From DATLED01 sp963750255 (GTDB taxonomy: Bacteria; Actinomycetota; Acidimicrobiia; Acidimicrobiales; CADCTF01), in the NCBI GenBank assembly GCA_963750255.1, contig CAVVPZ010000001.1, positions 186,001 through 250,000 of the forward strand: DNA of 64,000 bases, read 5' to 3'. The stretch's first letter is position 1; each line of letters opens with the position of its first letter. The notes under the pieces are model-generated. The model worked only from the letters and a program-made list of their open reading frames with translations, ran no database searches and was not told the DNA's origin. Made by a program: the position numbers and the translations under genes. Shown in pieces: positions 56,745-63,315 of the stretch.

Positions 56745-56766
56745 ACCATTGAGCTAATCAATGGTT
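56744..56766. promoter_or_regulatory. Perfect 9-bp inverted repeat upstream of marR gene
   Basis: AACCATTGA (56744-56752) and TCAATGGTT (56758-56766) are exact mirrors with a GCTAA spacer. TATACT at 56766-56771 overlaps the right arm and looks like a -10 element, with ATG 56780 at leaderless distance. A MarR dimer bound here would cover the promoter, the usual autoregulatory arrangement. Confidence 0.7.
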
Positions 56767-57228
56767 ATACTGGTCCATCATGCCTGCCGACCGAACCGCC
56801 GTCACGTCGTCGACCTCGATGTGGCCCTCGCCGACCAACTCGACCGTCTGGCCCGCCTGGTGCGGATCCATCGCCGCGACGTTGTTGCCCGCCACGACCT
56901 CACCCCCGTGCTCTCGCGAGCGCTCCTCCGACTCGAGTCCGAGCAACCGCGGGCCATGGCCGACCTGGCCGAGATCCTCCAGTGCGACCCGTCCAACGTG
57001 ACCGGGATCGTCGATCGCCTCGAGGCCAAGGCACTGGTCGAGCGGCGCACCGCCGACCACGATCGCCGGGCCAAGACCGTCGCCGTGACGGCCACTGGGC
57101 GCCGCATGGCCAAGCGGTTGCGCATCGCACTGGCCGTGCCGCCGGTTGAGATCGCAGCCCTCGATCACGACGATCAACGGGCGCTCTGCGAATTGCTGAC
57201 CACCGTGCTCGAAGGGACGCAACGCTGA
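56761..57228 (+). CDS. MarR-family regulator
   Basis: The frame is open from ATG 56761, giving 155 residues, but that start lies inside the inverted repeat. More likely starts are GTG 56821 (LADQLDRL follows at once) or ATG 56780 if one base is missing before 56820. MarR fold: LADQLDRLARLVRIHRRDVVARHDLTPVLSRALLRLESEQPRAMADLAEILQCDPSNVTGIVDRLEAKALVERRTADHDRRAKTVAVTATGRRM, with the wing D-x-R-R-A-K-T. Its TGA overlaps the ATG of an ABC exporter, so it most likely controls that exporter. Confidence 0.88.
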   Translation: MVILVHHACRPNRRHVVDLDVALADQLDRLARLVRIHRRDVVARHDLTPVLSRALLRLESEQPRAMADLAEILQCDPSNVTGIVDRLEAKALVERRTADHDRRAKTVAVTATGRRMAKRLRIALAVPPVEIAALDHDDQRALCELLTTVLEGTQR

Positions 57229-59111
57229 TGGCGGGCCCGATGGGAGCCCACGGCGGCGGCGGACGCCGGGCCACGAAACTGACAGCCGAGGAAGCCAAGA
57301 GCGCCCGTATCGACCGGGCCACCCTCCGTAGGGCGTGGCGCTTCGCCAGGCACTACCAACGCATGATCCTGCTCTTCTTGTTGACGATGGCGGGCACGTC
57401 GATGGTGGCCATCGGTCCGCCGCTCGTGTTCAAGCGGCTGATCGACACCGCCATCCCGAGCAAGGACCTGCGACTGATCAACCTGCTCGTCGTCGCCGCG
57501 GTCGGCTTGGCCATCGGCGAGACCCTGCTGCGCCTCGGCAACCGCTTCCTCTCGGCCCGCATCGGCGAAGGACTGATCTTCGACATGCGCACGGCCCTCT
57601 ATGACCACGTCCAGCGGATGCCGATCGCGTTCTTCACCCGCACCCAGACCGGCCAGCTGATGAGCCGGCTCAACACCGACGTGGTCGGCGCTCAGGGCAC
57701 GGTTTCGACGCTGGCGTCGGTGACCTCCAACCTGTTCCTGTTGACGTCGGTCGTCACCGCCATGATGTTCCTCAACTGGCAGGTCACGCTGTGCGCCCTC
57801 CTGATCGTCCCCGGTGTCGTAGCCGTCGACCGCATCCTGTCGCCCAAGATGGTCGGCCTCTCCCGTCAGCGCATGCAGCTCAACGGCGACATGGGGGCGA
57901 CGATGACCGAGCGCTTCAACGTGTCGGGGGCCATGCTCGTCAAGCTCTTCGGACGTCGCCAACACGAGGTGACTGAGTTCTCGGGCAAGGCGAGGGCCGT
58001 GCGCGACGCGGGCATCGAGCTGGCCATGACCTCGCGCCTCTACTACGCCAGCCTCACCCTCATGGGGGCCCTCGGCACGGCCGGCGTCTATTGGGTCGGC
58101 AGTCGGGCCGTGATCGGCGGCTCGCTCAAGATCGGCGGCCTCGTCGCCCTCTCGGCGTATGTCGCCCGCCTCTACTCCCCCCTCACCGATCTGGCCGGCG
58201 CTCGCGTCGACCTCCTCACTGCCCTGGTCTCTTTCGAGCGGTGCTTCGAGGTGCTCGACGCGCCGCACTCCATCGTCGAGTCGCCCGACGCGCACGCCCT
58301 GCCCGACGCCAAGGGCGAGGTCCGCTTCGACAACGTGTGGTTTCGCTATCCCGCCGGCGTCGAGGTGTCGATCGCCTCGCTCGAGGGCGACGGCGTCGTC
58401 CTCGACAGCGCCCCGACCGAGTGGGTGCTCCAAGGTGTCAGCTTCACCGCCGAGCCCGGCACCATGACCGCCCTCGTGGGACCATCAGGCGCAGGCAAGA
58501 CCACCACCTCGATGCTGTTGCCCCGCCTTTACGACGCCACCGAGGGAGCAGTTCGCATCGACGGCCACGACGTGCGCGACCTCACCCTGGCCAGCCTCGT
58601 CGACACGATCGGCGTTGTCACCCAAGACCCGCACCTCTTCCACGACACGATCGCGGCCAACCTGCGCTACGCCAAGCCCGACGCCACCGATGCCGAGCTG
58701 ATCGAGGCCTGCACATCGGCACGGATCCACTCGCTCATCGCCTCGCTGCCCTCGGGCTACGACACGATGGTCGGCGAGCGGGGCTACCGCATGTCGGGCG
58801 GCGAGAAACAGCGCCTCGCCATCGCCCGGGTGCTGCTCAAGAACCCGCCCATCGTGATCCTCGACGAGGCGACCGCCCACCTCGACTCCGAGACCGAAGC
58901 CCTCATCCAACTCGCACTCTCCGAGGCGCTCACGGGCCGGACGTCGATGGTGATCGCCCACCGCCTCTCGACCATCCGATCGGCCGACCAAATCCTCGTG
59001 ATCTCCGACGGCAGAGTCGTCGAGCAGGGGTGCCACGAGGACCTGCTGGCTGCGGGCGGCGCCTACCGGGAGTTGTACGAGACGCAGTACGCCCCCGGGC
59101 GCGTCGCCTAG
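57228..59111 (+). CDS. ABC exporter, full-length half-transporter (homodimer type)
   Basis: 627 residues from ATG 57228 (TGATG overlap with marR), intact. Six membrane helices (MILLFLLTMAGTSMVAIGPPLVF, LINLLVVAAVGLAIGETLL, and so on) with the coupling segment RMPIAFFTRTQTGQLMSRLNTDVVGAQ. ATPase: LVGPSGAGKTTTSMLLPRLYD, VTQDPHLFHDTIAANLRYA, YRMSGGEKQRLAIARVLLKNPPIVILDEATAHLDSETE and MVIAHRLSTIRSAD. All catalytic residues are standard, so two live sites in a homodimer. An insert of about 20 residues (VSIASLEGDGVVLDSAPTEW) after the A-loop is unusual. MarR control suggests drug or lipid export. Confidence 0.93.
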   Translation: MAGPMGAHGGGGRRATKLTAEEAKSARIDRATLRRAWRFARHYQRMILLFLLTMAGTSMVAIGPPLVFKRLIDTAIPSKDLRLINLLVVAAVGLAIGETLLRLGNRFLSARIGEGLIFDMRTALYDHVQRMPIAFFTRTQTGQLMSRLNTDVVGAQGTVSTLASVTSNLFLLTSVVTAMMFLNWQVTLCALLIVPGVVAVDRILSPKMVGLSRQRMQLNGDMGATMTERFNVSGAMLVKLFGRRQHEVTEFSGKARAVRDAGIELAMTSRLYYASLTLMGALGTAGVYWVGSRAVIGGSLKIGGLVALSAYVARLYSPLTDLAGARVDLLTALVSFERCFEVLDAPHSIVESPDAHALPDAKGEVRFDNVWFRYPAGVEVSIASLEGDGVVLDSAPTEWVLQGVSFTAEPGTMTALVGPSGAGKTTTSMLLPRLYDATEGAVRIDGHDVRDLTLASLVDTIGVVTQDPHLFHDTIAANLRYAKPDATDAELIEACTSARIHSLIASLPSGYDTMVGERGYRMSGGEKQRLAIARVLLKNPPIVILDEATAHLDSETEALIQLALSEALTGRTSMVIAHRLSTIRSADQILVISDGRVVEQGCHEDLLAAGGAYRELYETQYAPGRVA

Positions 59112-59121
59112 ACATCAGGTC

Positions 59122-59664
59122 GTGCGCTGGACCGTCCACGGAGAACGTTCCCTCTACGAGAGTCCGTGGGTCAACCTGCGTCTCGTCGACGTCGAGATCC
59201 CCGGCGGCGAGCGCTTCGAACACCACGTCGTCCGCTCACCCCAACCAGCGGCTGGCGTCGTGATCGCCTCCGACGACCGCCGGTCGGTGCTGTTGTTGTG
59301 GCGTCATCGCTTCATCACCGACACGTGGGGCTGGGAGATACCGGCCGGGCGCGTGGACGACGGCGAGCCGGTCGCCGACGCCGCTGCCCGTGAGGGGTTC
59401 GAAGAGACGGGCTGGCGACCGGGCGCCCTGCGTCCGCTCGGCAGCTACTACCCCAACAACGGTCTGGCCGACACCCGCTTCCACCTCTTCATGGCCGACG
59501 GCGCCACCCACGTCGGCGACCCCACCGACTGGTCGGAGTCCGAACGGATCGAGTGGGTGCCCGTCACCGCGCTGCGCCCCGCCCTCACCGCTGGCGACGT
59601 CGGCGACGGCCTCTCGGTCACCGCGTTGTGCTGGGCCCTCGCGTTCGGCGAGCTCGTCGAATGA
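59122..59664 (+). CDS. NUDIX hydrolase (ADP-ribose pyrophosphatase type)
   Basis: 180 residues from GTG 59122. The Nudix box runs GRVDDGEPVADAAAREGFEETGW, matching GX5EX7REUXEEXGU except that the Arg-Glu-Uxx positions read REGFEE; the metal-binding Glu pair is kept. The strand before it, WGWEIPAGRVDDGE, and the following YYPNNGLADTRFHLFMADGA are typical of the ADP-ribose diphosphatase group (NudF/MutT-like). Likely cleaves ADP-ribose or a related nucleoside diphosphate linked to a sugar. It follows the exporter by ten bases. Confidence 0.88.
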   Translation: MRWTVHGERSLYESPWVNLRLVDVEIPGGERFEHHVVRSPQPAAGVVIASDDRRSVLLLWRHRFITDTWGWEIPAGRVDDGEPVADAAAREGFEETGWRPGALRPLGSYYPNNGLADTRFHLFMADGATHVGDPTDWSESERIEWVPVTALRPALTAGDVGDGLSVTALCWALAFGELVE

Positions 59665-60329
59665 CGACCCTGGCCGAGTTCGATCGCCGGCTGCGCACCT
59701 CGAGCGCGACGCTCGACGCCAACAGCCCGGGCCGTCGGGCCATCGCCTGCTGGGTCGCCGCCGGAGTCTGTTTCGTCGGCCGCGCCTTCGCTGACCCCCA
59801 AGCCAGCGCGTTCGCCCAGCGCATCTTCCCCATCCTGGTTGCGACGTTCGCGCTGGTGATCGTGGCCTTGTTCGTCGTCGTCCGGCTCCGCAACCGACCG
59901 CTGACGCGTCGCGATCCTTTCGGCGTCACCACGCCGACCCAACTCCTCTGGTGGTGGATCGGGCTGGCGGCGTTGTGGCTCCCGCTCTCGGCGGTCGTGT
60001 TCGTCGTCGAGCGCGAGATCGGCCCCTTGTTCCAGACCGCGTACATGGGGTTCTGGTTCGCCGGCGCCGTCTTCGCTGCCATCCCTGTCAACCGTCTCGC
60101 CACCGACGCGCCGGCGCCCCGTCTCCATCGAATCGGGTCAATCGTGGCGCTGGTCTTGGCCTTGCTGTCTTCGATGCTTGCCGTCACCGCCGTCGTCCAA
60201 CGACAGCGCTACCTGGCCACCCCGACGTGTGAGTCCGTGGTCCGTGCGGCGGTGTCCGGAACGCCCGAAGACGCACGCGTCCGCGCCATACGAGACCTTG
60301 CCAACGGCTGCCGCCCCACCGCCCCCTGA
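59661..60329 (+). CDS. Four-helix membrane protein of unknown function
   Basis: 222 residues from ATG 59661, coupled to the NUDIX gene (ATGA). Four hydrophobic segments: AIACWVAAGVCFVGRAF, IFPILVATFALVIVALFVVV, LLWWWIGLAALWLPLSAVVF with FWFAGAVFAAIPVNRL, and IGSIVALVLALLSSMLAVTAVV. The last 45 residues carry two Cys (TCESVVRAA, LANGCRPTAP) and are probably outside. No family recognised. Confidence 0.7.
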   Translation: MTTLAEFDRRLRTSSATLDANSPGRRAIACWVAAGVCFVGRAFADPQASAFAQRIFPILVATFALVIVALFVVVRLRNRPLTRRDPFGVTTPTQLLWWWIGLAALWLPLSAVVFVVEREIGPLFQTAYMGFWFAGAVFAAIPVNRLATDAPAPRLHRIGSIVALVLALLSSMLAVTAVVQRQRYLATPTCESVVRAAVSGTPEDARVRAIRDLANGCRPTAP

Positions 60330-60330
60330 C

Positions 60331-60376
60331 CTTTCCGGCGCGAAACGTCGTCCCGACGACATCTTCTGCCGGAAAG
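60331..60376. repeat. Dispersed palindrome, family B, copy 1 (46 nt)
   Basis: CTTTCCGGCGCGAAACGTCG starts the left arm and GACATCTTCTGCCGGAAAG ends the right; 17 of 22 positions pair, including nine at the end and six next to the loop. It lies two bases after the stop of the preceding gene. The same sequence occurs reversed at 62663-62708. The rest of the 130-base gap up to 60459 holds nothing clear. Confidence 0.85.
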
Positions 60377-60459
60377 CTGAGGGGGGTGTGGGGGATTGCA
60401 GGGCGGGTTCCTAGCCGACACCCAGCCGGCGCACAGCGACCGTTCGTACCGTGCCCGCC

Positions 60460-60888
60460 ATGGACACCCGCACCGCGCCCCGCTCCGTCGAGGCCAGCCC
60501 GACTGCCCACCACTCGCGGATCATCCCGACGCTCGAACTCGCGGGCATCGCCGGGCTGGCCGCCATCATCGCCATCCATGCCACCGAGCTGTCGTCGAAG
60601 ACCGAGGAAGTCGCCTACCTCGGCCTCGGCTACGTCCTGCTCATCGCCGGCGCCATGGTCGCCATCATCATGCTCGCCGTCGGCGACCACCGGGGCTGGC
60701 GAGTGGCCGGGGCGACGGCCGGCCTCACCCTGTTCGGCTACATCCTCACCCGCACCACGGGGCTGCCCGGCACGACCGACGACATCGGCAACTGGACCGA
60801 GACCCTCGCCGTGTGGTCGATGCTGGCCGAAATCGGGGTCGTGGCGCTCGCCGGTTACGCCTTGGCCGGACGGCGACCGGCGACCTGA
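60460..60888 (+). CDS. Small four-helix membrane protein of unknown function
   Basis: 142 residues from ATG 60460 (GTG 60451 is possible). After a polar start come four hydrophobic segments: LELAGIAGLAAIIAIHATEL, VAYLGLGYVLLIAGAMVAIIMLAVG, WRVAGATAGLTLFGYILTR and TETLAVWSMLAEIGVVALAGYALAG. It resembles uncharacterised actinobacterial membrane proteins often found near stress genes. The 3' end overlaps the convergent MerR gene by 34 bases. Confidence 0.7.
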   Translation: MDTRTAPRSVEASPTAHHSRIIPTLELAGIAGLAAIIAIHATELSSKTEEVAYLGLGYVLLIAGAMVAIIMLAVGDHRGWRVAGATAGLTLFGYILTRTTGLPGTTDDIGNWTETLAVWSMLAEIGVVALAGYALAGRRPAT

Positions 60889-61175
60889 CGGCGGGAGTCG
60901 GCCAGCGCTTGTTGAAGGGCTGCCACCTCGGCCTCGAGGGCGAGGATGCGCCGGATGCCGGCGAGGGTCATCCCCTCGCCGGCCATCTCGCTCACTTGCT
61001 GGACCCGCCCGATCTCGGCCCGGGTGTAGCGGCGTTGGCCGCCGCCGGACCGGGCCGGTTGGACGACCTGCTCCACGTCGAGGCGTCGCAGGAAGGCGGG
61101 TTGGACGCCGAGCATGCCAGCCACCTGCCCGACGGTATAAAGCGCCGCGTGCTCGTCATCGAAGGCCAGCGGCAC
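60855..61175 (-). CDS. MerR-family regulator (HspR-like)
   Basis: 106 residues from GTG 61175. Winged-helix start ALYTVGQVAGMLGVQPAFLRRLD, with GGGQRRYTRAEIGRVQQVSEMAGEGMTLAGIRRILALEAEVAALQQAL, the MerR DNA-binding domain and dimer helix. There is no C-terminal effector or Cys cluster. R-R-Y-T and the short length recall HspR, the actinobacterial heat-shock repressor, and the gene follows hsp20 by 14 bases on the same strand. Probably regulates hsp20, perhaps through the dyad near 61734. Confidence 0.88.
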   Translation of the reverse strand: MPLAFDDEHAALYTVGQVAGMLGVQPAFLRRLDVEQVVQPARSGGGQRRYTRAEIGRVQQVSEMAGEGMTLAGIRRILALEAEVAALQQALADSRRQVAGRRPAKA

Positions 61176-61189
61176 CGCTCGTCACCTCC

Positions 61190-61708
61190 TCAGGCGCCGA
61201 CCGGCACGCGGTCGCCCTTGTGCTCAGACATGTGCGGAATTTTCGACGTTGACGCGTCGTCGGAGCGGGCGTCGATCGCCGCCGACGAGCGACCGCCAGA
61301 CTTCCCCGATCCCTCGCCGACCTTGATCGCCACCCGGCGAGGCTTCGCCTTCTCGGCGATGGGCACCCGGAGGGTCAACACGCCGTCGGTGAACTCGGCG
61401 TCGATGCGTTCGGTGTCGAGGGTCTCGCCGAGGAAGAGTTGCCGGCTGAAGGTGCCGTGCGGGCGCTCGGCCACCAAGTACTCGCTGCCCTCCTGGGACC
61501 GCCGACGCTCGGCGTGGACGGTAAGCACGTTCTTCTCCACCGTGAGATCGATCGACTCGGCGTCGGCACCTGGGAGGTCGAACTGGACGACGAACTGTTC
61601 GCCGTCGCGGTAGGCGTCGAGGGGCATGGCTGCTGGTCGGGCCGGGGTGCCCAGAATCTGCTGGGCCACTCGGTCGAGGTCACGGAACGGGTCGGTACGC
61701 ATCAGCAT
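61190..61708 (-). CDS. Small heat-shock protein Hsp20
   Basis: 172 residues from ATG 61708 with GGAGGACCAG just upstream. N-terminal TDPFRDLDRVAQQIL, then an alpha-crystallin domain: PLDAYRDGEQFVVQFDLPGADAESIDLTVEKNVLTVHAERR, GTFSRQLFLGETLDTERIDAEFTDGVLTLRVPIAEKAKPRRVAI. The C-terminal IxI-like tail is replaced by a Ser/Gly/Asp-rich stretch. An ATP-independent holdase that forms oligomers. First gene of a two-gene operon with the MerR regulator. Confidence 0.94.
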   Translation of the reverse strand: MLMRTDPFRDLDRVAQQILGTPARPAAMPLDAYRDGEQFVVQFDLPGADAESIDLTVEKNVLTVHAERRRSQEGSEYLVAERPHGTFSRQLFLGETLDTERIDAEFTDGVLTLRVPIAEKAKPRRVAIKVGEGSGKSGGRSSAAIDARSDDASTSKIPHMSEHKGDRVPVGA

Positions 61709-61727
61709 TGCTGGTCCTCCTTCGCAG

Positions 61728-61781
61728 ATCGTTGAACGATTCGATGCGGGAGTTGTAACCCATCTCACCAAAAACATGCAA
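61728..61781 (-). promoter_or_regulatory. Promoter and operator-like dyad of hsp20
   Basis: On the minus strand TTGCAT (61781-61776) and TACAAC (61757-61752) form -35 and -10 boxes with an 18-base spacer. Between them and the ribosome site lies the perfect palindrome ATCGTTGAACGAT (61728-61740), a likely repressor site. It is not a CIRCE or a standard HAIR element. Confidence 0.6.
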
Positions 61782-61860
61782 GCAAATTTGTAGGTTTTGC
61801 CCGCCACTCCCACTGTCGATCTACGCTTGTGCATCCATTCACAAGCGACGGAGGCCGGAC

Positions 61861-62655
61861 ATGGGCGGATTCGAGGCGGTGGACCCGCAGCTCGAGGTCC
61901 TGTACCGCCGGGCGCTTGACGTGCTGCAACCGGACCCGCGCGTGAAGTCGGTCAGCCCCGGTGGATCGATCGCCGTCGGCACGGCCGACGAGTGGAGCGA
62001 CCTCGACCTGCACATCGTGGCTACCGAGGACGGGTTCGAGACCCTGTTGGCTGAGTGGCCGATGTGGCTGGCCGAGATCACACCCACCGTTTTCGCCCGA
62101 ACCCCGATCGCCCCGTTCATCATCAACACCGTCACCGACACCGGCCTCACGTTCGACGTCGTCGTCTACAAGGGCGCGCCGCTCGTGTTCCCCACGCCGA
62201 CTGGATACGCGGTCGGCGCGCTGTCCGGACAACGTTTCGACGACATCGCCGACGCCCTCGAGTACGCCGTCGAAGAGCAACTCCGCGGGATGGCCGGGCC
62301 GTTCGTCAGCCTCGTGCAACGCGACGAGCACGTGAAGCACCTGACCGGCGTACCCCACCTCCTCGGACTACTCACCACCGTCTTCCTGGCCGAGACCGGG
62401 CGCCCGGCGCCGGGCAAGCGGTGGAACGAGTCGTTCACCGACGAGCAGTTGCAGGCCGTTGCCGCCCTTCCACCCGTTGCCGCCACCCGCGACGACATCA
62501 TCGCTTTCGGCATGGCCGTAGCCCACCAGGTCGTCTCCCGGGGCCGCCCCCTCTTCGAACGCTACGAACGCGAGTGGCCCGCCGCGCTCGCTCGGGTGGC
62601 CGCCGACCGCGTCCGCTCCAGCCTCGGCATCGACACCACCGACTGGCTCTACTGA
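61861..62655 (+). CDS. Nucleotidyltransferase-fold protein
   Basis: 264 residues from ATG 61861, with GGAGG seven bases upstream. SPGGSIAVGTADEWSDLDLHIVA gives the G-S...D-x-D signature of the polymerase-beta superfamily (aminoglycoside adenylyltransferase-like), and LTFDVVVYKGAP may hold the third Asp. The rest is helical (ALEYAVEEQLRGMAGPFVSLVQRDEHVKHLTGVPHLLGLL). It may modify a small molecule or tRNA; no specific family recognised. A hairpin GCTTGTG/CACAAGC (61825-61846) lies in the leader. Confidence 0.75.
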   Translation: MGGFEAVDPQLEVLYRRALDVLQPDPRVKSVSPGGSIAVGTADEWSDLDLHIVATEDGFETLLAEWPMWLAEITPTVFARTPIAPFIINTVTDTGLTFDVVVYKGAPLVFPTPTGYAVGALSGQRFDDIADALEYAVEEQLRGMAGPFVSLVQRDEHVKHLTGVPHLLGLLTTVFLAETGRPAPGKRWNESFTDEQLQAVAALPPVAATRDDIIAFGMAVAHQVVSRGRPLFERYEREWPAALARVAADRVRSSLGIDTTDWLY

Positions 62656-62662
62656 CCCGCTG

Positions 62663-62708
62663 CTTTCCGGCAGAAACCGTTGTCCTGACCACACTTCGCG
62701 CCGGGAAG
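62663..62708. repeat. Dispersed palindrome, family B, copy 2, inverted (46 nt)
   Basis: CTTTCCGGCAGAAACCGTTG begins the left arm and CACTTCGCGCCGGGAAG ends the right. Its reverse complement matches the copy at 60331 at most positions, including the asymmetric GGCGCGAA / TTCTGCCGG pair that does not base-pair. Arms pair at 15 of 22 positions. It lies between convergent genes, seven bases after the nucleotidyltransferase stop. Confidence 0.85.
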
Positions 62709-62718
62709 CGGCGGTGGG

Positions 62719-63315
62719 TCAGGGGTCGTCGACCACGGTGATGCCGAGTTCGTGGGCCAGGCGATCGGCGAGAGCGAGGGCCTGGCCACGGTCGATGACC
62801 GCGCCCCGGAGGCCGTCGATGCCCACCAGTGCCGTGAGGTCGGTGTGAGGGAACCGGGCGCCGGCGAGTGTGGCCCGGCGGAGGTCGGTGCCGGCCATGG
62901 CGCACGACGAGAACGTCGCGTCGACCAACGTCGCCGACCCGAAGTCAGTGCCGTCGAGCACGGTGTCATCGAAAACCAGCCGCTCGGCCCGCACCAGGCG
63001 GAAGTTGGCGTCGTCGACCTTGCACGACCGGAAGCGAACGTCATCGAGCCGGGCGGCGCCGAGGTCGACAACCGAGAGCCGGCAGTCGACGAACTCGACC
63101 CGGCGCAGCGACAGCCTGGCGAACTGCACGCCCGACAGGTCGCAGCCCTCGAACCGGCAATCGACAAAGCGACTGTCGACGAGCTTCGCGCCGGGCAGAC
63201 GCACGCCCCGCAGCACGGCATCGGTGAACACGCCCTCGTCGGGCTCGTCGAGGAGGTCATCGGCCGTGAGCGACGCCGGCGCCGGCGGTAGCCGGGGCGG
63301 CTCGACGTCGCTCAC
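62719..63315 (-). CDS. Pentapeptide-repeat protein
   Basis: 198 residues from GTG 63315, overlapping the nfo stop (GTGA). After a Pro-rich start it has about 18 pentapeptide repeats of the A(D/N)LxX type: VFTDAVLRGVRLPGAKLVDSRFVDCRFEGCDLSGVQFARLSLRRVEF and on to LDGTDFGSATLVDATFSSCAMAGTDLRRATLAGARF, predicting a right-handed quadrilateral beta-helix. Some such proteins mimic DNA and bind gyrase (MfpA/Qnr), but most have no known role. The C-terminal helix GQALALADRLAHELGI is unlike MfpA. Confidence 0.9.
   Translation of the reverse strand: MSDVEPPRLPPAPASLTADDLLDEPDEGVFTDAVLRGVRLPGAKLVDSRFVDCRFEGCDLSGVQFARLSLRRVEFVDCRLSVVDLGAARLDDVRFRSCKVDDANFRLVRAERLVFDDTVLDGTDFGSATLVDATFSSCAMAGTDLRRATLAGARFPHTDLTALVGIDGLRGAVIDRGQALALADRLAHELGITVVDDP

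Noticed and set aside
5847..62708. The eight palindromes as ordinary intrinsic terminators
   Set aside because: The T or A runs are inside the paired stem ends and no U run follows the hairpin on either strand; one copy is within a gene. A termination role remains possible but not of the classical kind.
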